Positions 17,555 through 25,048 of a DNA stretch of 60,508 nt are shown here, in pieces. Source of the DNA: an uncultured Pelagibacteraceae bacterium. GTDB lineage: Bacteria; Pseudomonadota; Alphaproteobacteria; Pelagibacterales; Pelagibacteraceae. Where the stretch lies: positions 1 through 60,508 of the forward strand of contig CACNJC010000005.1 of the NCBI GenBank assembly GCA_902620585.1, in the 5' to 3' direction. The notes under the pieces are model-generated. The model was not told where the DNA came from, searched no databases, and saw only the letters and a program-made list of their open reading frames with translations. Within the stretch, counting starts at the first letter, position 1. Every line of letters begins with the position of its first letter. The position numbers and the translations under genes were made by a program.

Positions 17555-18735
17555 TGAGTTTAAATAAAGTTGCTGAAAAATTTGTTTTTAACAAACTAAA
17601 ACTCATCCAATACGGGAGTTTGAAATTAATCAATTATGACGGAAAAGTTTATCATTTTGGAAATTTAGAAGATAAATTAAATGCAGATATTAAGATAATT
17701 AACAAGAATTTTTATTTAAACATTATTTTGGGGGGTGGTTCAGCTCTAGGCGAGGCTCATATGGGAAGAGATTTTCATTGCACAAAATTAACAAGTTTAA
17801 TTGAACTTACTGCAAAAAATATCAATATAATTTATTCATTTTCTGGCAGTTTAAAATTGCAAAAGATAAAAAATTTTATCAAAAAAGTATTTGCTTCTAA
17901 TACAAAGTCCAACAGCTTAAAATATATTTCAAAGCATTACGATCTTGGTAATGATTTTTTTTCTATTTGGCTAGATAAAACTTTGACCTATTCAAGTGCA
18001 ATTTTTAAAGATGATAAAGATGATTTAGAAATAGCTCAAAAAAACAAATATCAAAAGTTAATTGATTTACTTCACTTAAAAGAAGGTGATAAACTTTTAG
18101 AAATAGGATGTGGTTGGGGAGGTTTTTCTGAGTATTTAGCGAAAAAATATAACGTTATGATAGACTGTATAACAATTTCAAAGAAACAATATGAATTTAC
18201 AAAAAAAAGAATTTATGAAGGAGGCTTAAGCAACAAAGTAAATGTTATGTTTTTAGATTATAGAGATTTGAAATCTAAATATGATAAAGTTGCATCAATA
18301 GAAATGATCGAAGCAGTCGGAGAAAAGTATTTAGATAAGTATTTTTGGAAAATAAAGGATTCACTTAAAATCGATGGTACAGCAGCAATTCAAGCAATTA
18401 CTATTAGAAATGATTTATTCGATCGATATAGAACTGGAGAAGATTTTATCCAAAAATATATTTTTCCTGGTGGATTTTTACCATCTTCAAAACATTTAAA
18501 AAAATTAATTGATAATAACAAACTTAAACTTGATGAAGTTAATTCATATTCCGACCATTACGCAAAAACACTCGCAGTTTGGAAAAATAATTTTTTGAAA
18601 ACATGGGACAATATTGCACCTCTAGGTTTTGATGATAAATTTAAAAGAATGTGGGAATTTTACTTATCCTACTGCGAAGCGGGTTTTAAGGCCAAAAATA
18701 TAGACTTGATTCAATTTTCTATGTCTAATAAATAA
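17554..18735 (+). CDS. Cyclopropane-fatty-acyl-phospholipid synthase-type methyltransferase
   Basis: This 393-residue SAM-dependent methyltransferase contains the SAM motif LLEIGCGWGGFSEYLA at about residues 179-194. Other CFA-synthase features are SKHYDLGNDFF, LTYSSAIF and the C-terminal EFYLSYCEAGFKAKNI, whose Cys matches the conserved active-site region. It would add a methylene or methyl group from SAM to unsaturated acyl chains of membrane lipids. In related clusters the homologue makes cyclopropane or furan fatty acids that quench reactive oxygen. It is translationally coupled to DUF1365 upstream. Confidence 0.9.
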   Translation: MSLNKVAEKFVFNKLKLIQYGSLKLINYDGKVYHFGNLEDKLNADIKIINKNFYLNIILGGGSALGEAHMGRDFHCTKLTSLIELTAKNINIIYSFSGSLKLQKIKNFIKKVFASNTKSNSLKYISKHYDLGNDFFSIWLDKTLTYSSAIFKDDKDDLEIAQKNKYQKLIDLLHLKEGDKLLEIGCGWGGFSEYLAKKYNVMIDCITISKKQYEFTKKRIYEGGLSNKVNVMFLDYRDLKSKYDKVASIEMIEAVGEKYLDKYFWKIKDSLKIDGTAAIQAITIRNDLFDRYRTGEDFIQKYIFPGGFLPSSKHLKKLIDNNKLKLDEVNSYSDHYAKTLAVWKNNFLKTWDNIAPLGFDDKFKRMWEFYLSYCEAGFKAKNIDLIQFSMSNK

Positions 18736-18741
18736 TCGGCC

Positions 18742-19266
18742 ATGCAAAAAGCATTAATTTTAATTTTAATCTTGTTTTTGAATGGATGTGCTAACAATAT
18801 GAAACCAACAGATTTTAAAGATCAAAAACCAAGACTAATAATAGAGGATTTTTTAAGTGGCAATGTTAAAGCTTGGGGAATTCTTCAAAATAGATCAGGA
18901 AAAGTCATTAGGCAGTTTTCTGCCGATTTAAACGGGAAATGGGACGGTAAACAATTAATTCTTGATGAAAAATTTAATTGGACAGATGGCGAGATACAAT
19001 TAAGAAAATGGAAAATCAATAAAATAGACGAACATAATTATGAAGGCTCAGCTGCAGATGTAGTTGGAACCGCAAGAGGATACTCTTATGGTCCAGCGTT
19101 TAAGTTTGAATATGTATTATTAGTTCCTGTTAAAGGTAAAGAAATAAAAATAACTTTTGACGATTGGATATTTAAACAAGACGATAATGTTGCTATAAAT
19201 AGAGCTATAATGAAAAAATTTGGATTTAAAGTTGCAGAATTAACAGTAACTTTTGTAAAAAATTAA
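18742..19266 (+). CDS. DUF3833 family lipoprotein
   Basis: This 174-residue protein has a short lipoprotein signal peptide ending in the lipobox LFLNGC (Cys at about residue 16). The mature domain (VKAWGILQNRSGKVIRQF ... EGSAADVVGTARG) is typical of DUF3833. It probably sits in the periplasmic membrane leaflet. It lies 6 bases downstream of the CFA-type gene, and DUF3833 commonly travels with COG2907/DUF1365/CFA genes. The molecular function is unknown. Confidence 0.82.
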   Translation: MQKALILILILFLNGCANNMKPTDFKDQKPRLIIEDFLSGNVKAWGILQNRSGKVIRQFSADLNGKWDGKQLILDEKFNWTDGEIQLRKWKINKIDEHNYEGSAADVVGTARGYSYGPAFKFEYVLLVPVKGKEIKITFDDWIFKQDDNVAINRAIMKKFGFKVAELTVTFVKN

Positions 19267-19269
19267 TAC

Positions 19270-19719
19270 ATGTTTAGTAGACTTAAAAATTGGATGGTAG
19301 AAAGCGCAAACATTATGTTTGATGACTCAAAATCAGATTTAAGAAGTTTGCCTAAAACAGTGAGATTACAAATTTTGATTGTTCTGTCTTTTATTTGGTC
19401 TACTGTTTTTAGCTTATATGTTTTTAGCTTGACCACTTTTATTTGGGGATGGGCAGGAGTAGTTATGGCTCACATAGGTTTAATTATAGCAGTTTATATT
19501 ACCTTCAAATTTTTTCATAAGGCTAATAAAGAAAAAAGAAGTGTTTTTGAAACAGGAAATTACAATCCAGCAAAAATTTTTGTGATTTTTTTCTTAGTAT
19601 TTTTTATATTTATCTTTACTAAAGGTGTCGAAGTGCTTACAAAAACTAATTCATATTCAATAAAATATGATGGACCCAAAAAGACTACTTTAGAAAGAAT
19701 ACAAGAATTTTTAGATTAA
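19270..19719 (+). CDS. Hypothetical membrane protein
   Basis: I do not recognise this 149-residue protein. It has a cytoplasmic N-terminus of about 30 residues, three hydrophobic helices (around residues 33-52, 55-79 and 101-120) and a short polar tail. It follows the DUF3833 gene by 3 bases and ends exactly where the convergent SDR gene ends, so it is probably the last gene of the fatty-acid-modification operon. Confidence 0.65.
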   Translation: MFSRLKNWMVESANIMFDDSKSDLRSLPKTVRLQILIVLSFIWSTVFSLYVFSLTTFIWGWAGVVMAHIGLIIAVYITFKFFHKANKEKRSVFETGNYNPAKIFVIFFLVFFIFIFTKGVEVLTKTNSYSIKYDGPKKTTLERIQEFLD

Positions 19720-20472
19720 TTATCTTTTCACAGTTTTATCAATTAAAAAAAGATAAATCTTGTAAGGAAGAATCCTAAAAAATTTTAATAATAAAGTCAA
19801 AGGTTTTGGAAAGTGTATTTCAAAAGATTTATTTTTTGTTAATCCGTTAAAAATTTTTTTTGCAGCAAATTCTGGAGTTTCGAGAAAAGGCATTGAAAAC
19901 TCATTCTTATCAGTTAGAGGAGTTTTGATAAATCCTGGTGAAATTATTGAAACATTTACATTGAATTTTTTAAAATCAAAATAAATACTCTCTGCAAAAT
20001 TGGTTAATGCTGCCTTAGACGGTCCATATCCGCTCGAATTGGGTAAACCTCTATAACCTGCGATTGAAGAAACTATCGAAATCTGTCCAGATTTTTTTTG
20101 TTTAAAATTTTTTTCTACAGATTTTACACAATTAACTACACCAATAAAATTTACATTAATAACATTCTTAATTTTATCTACATCAATTGATTTCTCATTT
20201 TTAGGATCATATGTACCACTTGAAAAAATACATAGATCAAGTCCCCCAAAATCTTCGATAATTTTGTTGAAAGTATTATTTACTTGATCTTGATTTGTTA
20301 CATCAAGAGGATATGAAAATATTTTATCATTATTTGACATCTCTTCTAAAATCTCTCTTCTTCTAGCAGATATGGCTACTTTCCAACCCTCTTTTGCAAA
20401 TTTTTCTGCAACAGCTTTTCCAATACCGCTACTTGCTCCAGTAATCCAAACTTTTTTGTGATTTTCACTCAT
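19720..20472 (-). CDS. Short-chain dehydrogenase/reductase
   Basis: This 250-residue classical SDR has the cofactor motif TGASSGIGKAVAEKF at about residue 11, FSSGTY in place of NNAG, and the catalytic SIAGYRG ... YGPSK (Tyr-x-x-x-Lys) at about 137-157. The helix after residue 220 (PLTLLLKFFRILPYKIYLFL) suggests membrane association, as in the fatty-acyl-linked SDRs of similar light-stress clusters. The substrate is unknown. Its stop abuts the convergent upstream gene, and it is divergent from the TspO gene, with 21 bases between their starts. Confidence 0.85.
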   Translation of the reverse strand: MSENHKKVWITGASSGIGKAVAEKFAKEGWKVAISARRREILEEMSNNDKIFSYPLDVTNQDQVNNTFNKIIEDFGGLDLCIFSSGTYDPKNEKSIDVDKIKNVINVNFIGVVNCVKSVEKNFKQKKSGQISIVSSIAGYRGLPNSSGYGPSKAALTNFAESIYFDFKKFNVNVSIISPGFIKTPLTDKNEFSMPFLETPEFAAKKIFNGLTKNKSFEIHFPKPLTLLLKFFRILPYKIYLFLIDKTVKR

Positions 20473-20493
20473 ACATTAGTTATATCTTATATT

Positions 20494-20958
20494 ATGACAA
20501 AAAATAAATATTTATCTTTATTGTTAATATTATTAATTACTTTTGTAGCATCGGGTATCGGCAGTTATATAACTTCTGAGTATAAAGAGCCATGGTACTC
20601 AGGAATAATATTACCTAGCTTTAACCCTCCAGCTTGGGTTTTTGGTCCAGTTTGGACAACATTATATATTCTCATGTCAGTTGCTATTTGGTCTGCTTGG
20701 AGCAAAGCAGCAAATAAAAAACTTCTACAAATATATTTCATTCATTTATTTTTTAATGCAATTTGGAGTATAATATTTTTCGGTTTTCATAATATAGGAT
20801 TAGCTTTAATTGATTTAATCATAATATTATTTTTAATAATCTTTTTAATGAAACAATACTTTAAATCTTATCGATTAAGTTTTTATTTAATGATACCTTA
20901 TTTTCTTTGGTCAAGTTATGCTTTGATACTTAATACGTCTATTTTCTTTTTAAATTAG
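20494..20958 (+). CDS. tspO: TspO/MBR family tryptophan-rich sensory protein
   Basis: This five-helix membrane protein of 154 residues shows the TspO pattern: PWYSGIILPSFNPPAWVFGPVW, WSAWSKA, and FFNAIWSIIFFGFHNIGLALID. TspO binds porphyrins and is linked to light and oxidative stress signalling. I chose the ATG at 20494, which gives a normal N-terminus. Placement inside an island of photolyases and CFA-type genes supports a photo-stress role. Its 3' end overlaps the convergent HPP gene by 20 bases. Confidence 0.9.
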   Translation: MTKNKYLSLLLILLITFVASGIGSYITSEYKEPWYSGIILPSFNPPAWVFGPVWTTLYILMSVAIWSAWSKAANKKLLQIYFIHLFFNAIWSIIFFGFHNIGLALIDLIIILFLIIFLMKQYFKSYRLSFYLMIPYFLWSSYALILNTSIFFLN

Positions 20959-21424
20959 ACCAATTCGTTGGATAATTCCTTTTTAAAATCACTCTATTAA
21001 TAAAAATAGACATTAATATTATTATTATCGAACCAACTACGACTGGAAACAATATAAAATTGAAAGACAAATCCATTGATAAAGCTACTAACGGATTTGA
21101 TGCAGCTGGTGGATGCATAACTTTAAAATAAACCATTAAGGCAACGGCTAATCCAACAGATAATCCTAATGAATAAAAAGATAGTCCTATAGTCTCATTA
21201 AAGATAATCCCAACAGTTATAGATACTAGATGTCCGAAAAAAATATTTTTTGGTTGAGCAGTTTCAAGTTTAGGAAGTACGAATACAATAAAAACAGTAG
21301 CTCCAAATGAAAACATTAACCATATACCTGCCGAAGTCTCCAAAGTTAGATATGCAAGCACACTTATGACTAAAGCCGCTGAAATTGCAGATGCCATTGG
21401 CTCAAAGATTTTTGTTATTTTCAT
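20939..21424 (-). CDS. HPP family membrane protein
   Basis: This 161-residue protein with four hydrophobic helices carries the eponymous HPP motif in YFKVMHPPAASNPLVAL. HPP proteins have been linked to nitrite or other anion transport in plastids and cyanobacteria, but that is not established for this group. It is a single gene, convergent with tspO (20-base overlap) and divergent from the Yip1-like gene. Confidence 0.82.
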   Translation of the reverse strand: MKITKIFEPMASAISAALVISVLAYLTLETSAGIWLMFSFGATVFIVFVLPKLETAQPKNIFFGHLVSITVGIIFNETIGLSFYSLGLSVGLAVALMVYFKVMHPPAASNPLVALSMDLSFNFILFPVVVGSIIIILMSIFINRVILKRNYPTNWSNLKRK

Positions 21425-21471
21425 ATAATTTTTCTGTTATTAAGTTATACATATTTTAAAGGGATAAAAAA

Positions 21472-21993
21472 ATGATTTCAATTTTTGTTAATAGAGTGTT
21501 CAGAGCGATAAAAATAGATATTGATCTTTACGAAGAAGTGGAAAAAGATAAATCAGCTACAATTCAAGCTGGTTTAGTCGTAGTTTTATCAAGTTTAGCT
21601 GCAGGAGTAGGCGCTTTACAATTGGGTATGTCTAATTTTTTATTTGCCCCGATTTTATCTTTATTAAGCTGGTACGTTTGGGCTTATGTGATTTATTTTG
21701 TAGGTGTAAAATTATTTGGGGGTCCAAAAACCAAAAGTAATCATGGTGAATTATTAAGAACTATTGGTTTTTCAAGTGCCCCAGGTCTGATTAGAGTATT
21801 TGGAATTACTCCTGACCTAATGACTGTAACTTTTATTGGATCAGCATTTTGGATGTTGGCTTGTATGGTTGTAGCTGTAAAATCAGCTTTAGATTACGAA
21901 AGTTTATGGAAAGCGTTAGGCGTTGTGATAGTCGCTTGGCTCTTTCAAGCTTTTTTCTTATTTTTAGTTCTTGTATTATTTAAGGGGATTTAA
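21472..21993 (+). CDS. Yip1-domain membrane protein
   Basis: This 173-residue protein has a short polar N-terminus (VFRAIKIDIDLYEEVEKDKSATIQA) and about five helices. The GGPKTKSNHGELLRTIGFSSAPGLIRVFG loop is typical of bacterial Yip1-like proteins. The function is unknown. A ribosome-binding AAGGG box precedes the ATG. Two hairpins follow the stop, overlapping a small gene on the other strand. Confidence 0.75.
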   Translation: MISIFVNRVFRAIKIDIDLYEEVEKDKSATIQAGLVVVLSSLAAGVGALQLGMSNFLFAPILSLLSWYVWAYVIYFVGVKLFGGPKTKSNHGELLRTIGFSSAPGLIRVFGITPDLMTVTFIGSAFWMLACMVVAVKSALDYESLWKALGVVIVAWLFQAFFLFLVLVLFKGI

Positions 21994-22121
21994 ACAGGAA
22001 ATATTGTTTTAGATAGTTTACAACTATCGCAAATCTTATAACCAGTAGTTATAAGATTGGCTTTTACACTTTCATCTTCTTTTTTGCACTCTTCGCAAAT
22101 ATTATCAGGTAGTTCTTCCAT
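21990..22121 (-). CDS. Small zinc-ribbon-like microprotein (43 aa)
   Basis: This 43-residue open frame encodes two CxxC pairs (CEEC at 9-12, CDSC at 31-34) spaced as in a minimal zinc ribbon. It overlaps the Yip1-like stop by 4 bases. No strong ribosome-binding site precedes the ATG. The same DNA folds into two perfect hairpins, so a purely transcriptional role is the alternative. Confidence 0.5.
   Translation of the reverse strand: MEELPDNICEECKKEDESVKANLITTGYKICDSCKLSKTIFPV
22012..22058. other. Two adjacent perfect hairpins downstream of the Yip1-like gene
   Basis: GATAGTT (22012-22018) pairs with AACTATC (22022-22028) around a 3-nt loop. AATCTTATAAC (22032-22042) pairs with GTTATAAGATT (22048-22058) around a 5-nt loop. 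No long T run follows on either strand, so they are not classical terminators. They lie within the zinc-ribbon reading frame. Confidence 0.5.
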
Positions 22122-22172
22122 ATAGGACAAGATACACCTTTTAAAATCTTAAATCTATCCTAGAATAAGTGT

Positions 22173-22796
22173 ATGAAAAAAATCATTATCTTAACTGTAG
22201 TTTTTAACTATTTATTTTTTTTTCAAAATTCAATATTAGCAGGAGAGCTTAAAGTGACTGTAGGTAATTCAAATAAAGTCCCTAATTATAAAAAAGCTTA
22301 TTTTGCAGGCGGCTGCTTTTGGTGCATGGAAGAAACATTTGACCAGTTTGATGGTATAGTCAAATCTATTTCTGGATATTCTGGAGGAGATCTAAAAAAT
22401 CCTACGTACGAAGAAGTTATTTATAAGGATACTGGCCATGTTGAAACAATTCAAATCACTTACGATCCTAAAAAGATTACTTATGAAAAACTTTTGGAAA
22501 TTTATTGGAAAAACATCGATCCGTTTGATAAATATGGTCAGTTTTGTGATAAAGGAAAAAGCTATAGATCTGTAGTTTTTTTTCAAAATAAGATCCAAAA
22601 AAAACTAATAGAAAAATCGATTTTAGATATAGAAAAAAAATTTGATGCTAAAGTAGTAACACTTATGTGGGAGTTTGATAAATTTTACAGGGCAGAGGAT
22701 TATCACCAAGATTATTATCAAAGAAACTTTTTAAGATATCTTGCTTACAAAAAAGCATGTCAAAGAGAGGAGGTCTTAAAAAAAATATGGAATTAG
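22173..22796 (+). CDS. msrA: Exported peptide-methionine (S)-S-oxide reductase
   Basis: This 207-residue MsrA reduces methionine-S-sulfoxide. The catalytic motif GGCFWCMEETF has its Cys at about residue 48, followed by SGYSGGDLKNPTYEEV and the GHVETIQITYDP segment. An N-terminal hydrophobic signal (residues 1-23, ending ILAG) predicts export, so it should repair envelope proteins. It sits in the photo-oxidative stress island, consistent with sulfoxide damage by reactive oxygen. Its 3' end overlaps the next gene. Confidence 0.95.
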   Translation: MKKIIILTVVFNYLFFFQNSILAGELKVTVGNSNKVPNYKKAYFAGGCFWCMEETFDQFDGIVKSISGYSGGDLKNPTYEEVIYKDTGHVETIQITYDPKKITYEKLLEIYWKNIDPFDKYGQFCDKGKSYRSVVFFQNKIQKKLIEKSILDIEKKFDAKVVTLMWEFDKFYRAEDYHQDYYQRNFLRYLAYKKACQREEVLKKIWN

Positions 22797-23242
22797 GTAA
22801 AATTACTATTTTCTTTTTAATTCTTTTTCATTCAACAAATGTTAGTGCAGAATTAATTAAACCTAATAAAAAGTTGAATCCATTTGACGTGGTAAAAATT
22901 CAACTTGAAGCATTAAAAAAAAACGACAAAAAAGATAATGGTATAAAGCAAACATGGCTTTTTGCTCATCCGGATAACAAAAAGTTTACCGGACCGTATG
23001 AAAGATTTAGAATTATGATTTATGGCAAACAATATAAGTACCTTCTTAAGCATGACTCACATAAAATTAATTTAATTTCGAACAGCCCAAATACATATAT
23101 CTATAGAATAGAAATTTTGACTGAAGATAAAAAACTATATTTTTATGAATGGCATGTGCAAAAGGGCAGTGACGAAAATTGTAAAAATTGTTGGTTTACA
23201 ACAGCAGTTTCTCAACCAGTGGATCAGGGTAATACAATTTGA
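22787..23242 (+). CDS. DUF4864-like exported protein
   Basis: I start this 151-residue protein at the ATG at 22787, because the reading then opens with a signal peptide (ITIFFLILFHSTNVSA). The mature part (VVKIQLEALKKND ... WLFAHPDNKKFTGPYERFRIM ... WHVQKG) resembles DUF4864 by eye; the match is moderate. A late CKNC pair is present. It overlaps msrA by 10 bases and the next gene by 4 bases, so the string is likely co-transcribed. The function is unknown. Confidence 0.65.
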   Translation: MELGKITIFFLILFHSTNVSAELIKPNKKLNPFDVVKIQLEALKKNDKKDNGIKQTWLFAHPDNKKFTGPYERFRIMIYGKQYKYLLKHDSHKINLISNSPNTYIYRIEILTEDKKLYFYEWHVQKGSDENCKNCWFTTAVSQPVDQGNTI

Positions 23243-23439
23243 AACGACCACCTTTTATTTATCGATATCTAATTGTTGGATGCATTCTTGTATTCCCTCC
23301 AATTTTAAGTGCTCATTACGGCTCTATATATCTTGGAAGAGAAACTGGCGTATTGTTAGGATTTTGTGTTGGAATAATTTCTGTAACTTTTGCTTGTTGG
23401 AAATTATATATCGATGATTGGAGAGATGACGAGGATTAA
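23239..23439 (+). CDS. Small membrane protein (66 aa)
   Basis: This 66-residue protein has two hydrophobic helices (about residues 8-24 and 33-55) and an acidic C-terminus (DDWRDDED). It starts with TTG overlapping the upstream stop and ends in TAATG shared with the photolyase-like gene. The tight coupling argues that it is real. I do not recognise the family. Confidence 0.6.
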   Translation: MKRPPFIYRYLIVGCILVFPPILSAHYGSIYLGRETGVLLGFCVGIISVTFACWKLYIDDWRDDED

Positions 23440-24575
23440 TGCAGTTCGTAACCTCTAGATCAGAAGCTTTAGGAAAGCTAAATAATTTTATAGAGAAAGA
23501 TCTTATAAATTATAACTCCAAAAGAAATTTTGACTTTGGTGTAGCTGATAGAAGTAATGTTTCTTGTTTATCTCCATATATAACTCACAGAATAATTACT
23601 GAGTACGAAACTGCAAAACTTGTTTTAAAAAAGTATCCTTTTCAAAAAGTTGATAAATTTATTCAAGAAATATTTTGGAGAGTTTATTGGAAAGGTTGGT
23701 TAGAACTTAGACCCCAAGTTTGGTCTGATTTTATAGATGACTTAAGAGGAATGAAGGAAGATAATAATTATATTAAAGCAATTAATAGTGAAACTCAAAT
23801 TGAGTGTTTTAATGATTGGGTAAAAGAACTTAAAGAAAATAATTATTTGCATAATCACACAAGAATGTGGTTTGCGAGTATTTGGATATTTACTTTGAAA
23901 TTGCCTTGGCAAAAAGGTGCAGAGTTTTTTATGAAACACTTATATGATGGTGATGCTGCGTCTAATACTTTAAGTTGGAGGTGGGTTTCAGGCCTACAAA
24001 CTAAAGGAAAACACTATGTTGCTCAGTCATGGAATATAAGTAAGTTTACTAATAGTAAATATAAGAATGTTAGATTAAATGAGAACGCCTTGTCTTTAAC
24101 TGATAAAAGAGAGTACAGATTGAACCCACTTAGTTTAAATTATGAAGATAATTCAAATGAAAATTTATTAGTTTTTGAAAATGAATTAAACTTAGAAAAT
24201 CAAAATTTAAAAGAGTACAAAAATATCTACTTAATTTTACTTAGCAACCAGGCAAGAAAGTTAAAGCTCGAAGAGAAAGTGATAAATTATAAATTACAGT
24301 TAATTAACGATCAAAAAAAGAGATTTGATCAAATTCAAATAATTGATGAGGAAAAATTTCAAAATTTATTAGAAAAAAACAAATCTTTTGATGTAGTTCA
24401 TCCATGTATTGGAGAAAATTATTCTTACTTAAACAATTTGAGAAAAAAACTCAATTTGAAATTGAGCTATATTTTAAGAGAGGAAGATAAATTTTCTTGG
24501 CAATTTTCAAACAAAGGATATTTTAACTTTAAAAACAATATCCCTAAAATTTTAACAAGTTTTAAATTACAATAA
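23439..24575 (+). CDS. Photolyase-type FAD-binding domain protein
   Basis: This 378-residue protein begins directly with the helical FAD-binding domain of the photolyase/cryptochrome family. Visible motifs are ADRSNVSCLSPYITHRI, IFWRVYWKGWLELRP, YLHNHTRMWFASIWIF and LYDGDAASNTLSWRWVSGLQTKG. The usual N-terminal antenna alpha/beta domain is absent. Instead a C-terminal segment of about 140 residues (YKNIYLILLSNQ ... FDVVHPCIGENYSYLNNL) with alternating strands and helices follows. It may be a light-dependent repair enzyme or a sensor. It is co-transcribed with msrA and flanked by a DUF2256 gene and a second photolyase-family gene on the other strand. Confidence 0.85.
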   Translation: MQFVTSRSEALGKLNNFIEKDLINYNSKRNFDFGVADRSNVSCLSPYITHRIITEYETAKLVLKKYPFQKVDKFIQEIFWRVYWKGWLELRPQVWSDFIDDLRGMKEDNNYIKAINSETQIECFNDWVKELKENNYLHNHTRMWFASIWIFTLKLPWQKGAEFFMKHLYDGDAASNTLSWRWVSGLQTKGKHYVAQSWNISKFTNSKYKNVRLNENALSLTDKREYRLNPLSLNYEDNSNENLLVFENELNLENQNLKEYKNIYLILLSNQARKLKLEEKVINYKLQLINDQKKRFDQIQIIDEEKFQNLLEKNKSFDVVHPCIGENYSYLNNLRKKLNLKLSYILREEDKFSWQFSNKGYFNFKNNIPKILTSFKLQ

Positions 24576-24576
24576 G

Positions 24577-24705
24577 TTATCTAGAGGCGCATCTTTTAGA
24601 GCAATACTTCACCTTTTCCCAATTTAATCTCCATTTTTTTCTCCATGAAAATGGCTTGTTGCAAACCGTACAAGTTTTTTTTGGAAGATTAGTTTTTTTC
24701 GTCAT
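24577..24705 (-). CDS. DUF2256 small zinc-finger-like protein (42 aa)
   Basis: This 42-residue protein fits DUF2256: [18 protein letters not shown], then [11 protein letters not shown]. The two CxxC/CxxxC pairs could bind zinc. It starts inside the 3' end of the DCC gene (17-base overlap) and ends 1 base past the convergent photolyase-like stop. DUF2256 genes commonly sit beside cryptochrome/photolyase genes, which supports the call. Confidence 0.82.
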   Translation of the reverse strand: MTKKTNLPKKTCTVCNKPFSWRKKWRLNWEKVKYCSKRCASR

Positions 24706-25048
24706 TAAGGAGATGTTTATTCTTTATAAAGAGGAAAAAAGCTGCAATTTCGTAAAATATTTTAAGTAAAAAGAATAAAGGTTTAATCTTAAATAATTTA
24801 TATAGAAAATTGTATTTTGGAACATGTTTCCAAATAATTAAAAAGGACTCAGCTCCGTCTATTACTCTTCCATCTTGCACCACATGCATTCTTCTCAACA
24901 AATCTCTGTAAGTTTTAGATGTGATTTTTTGAGCTTCTTGATTATTAGTAACATCAATCCACTCAACATGAGCATCACTATGTTTTTTATAATGATTAAT
25001 TTCAGCTTTGCAAATATTACAGGAATTATTGAAAAAAACTTTAACCAT
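24689..25048 (-). CDS. DCC-family thiol-disulfide oxidoreductase-like protein (DUF393)
   Basis: This protein of about 119 residues opens [16 protein letters not shown], with the CxxC motif of DUF393/DCC proteins, and contains [21 protein letters not shown]-terminal hydrophobic helix may anchor it. I use the ATG at 25048, which overlaps the upstream photolyase stop in an ATGGTTAA arrangement; a TTG 18 bases earlier is less likely. The biochemical role is unproven. Linkage to photolyase-family genes is common. Confidence 0.85.
   Translation of the reverse strand: MVKVFFNNSCNICKAEINHYKKHSDAHVEWIDVTNNQEAQKITSKTYRDLLRRMHVVQDGRVIDGAESFLIIWKHVPKYNFLYKLFKIKPLFFLLKIFYEIAAFFLFIKNKHLLNDEKN

Noticed and set aside
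23145-23417. Alternative 90-residue frame overlapping two small genes
   Set aside because: The competing frames at 22787-23242 and 23239-23439 have a signal peptide or membrane helices and coupled start/stop codons; this one has neither.
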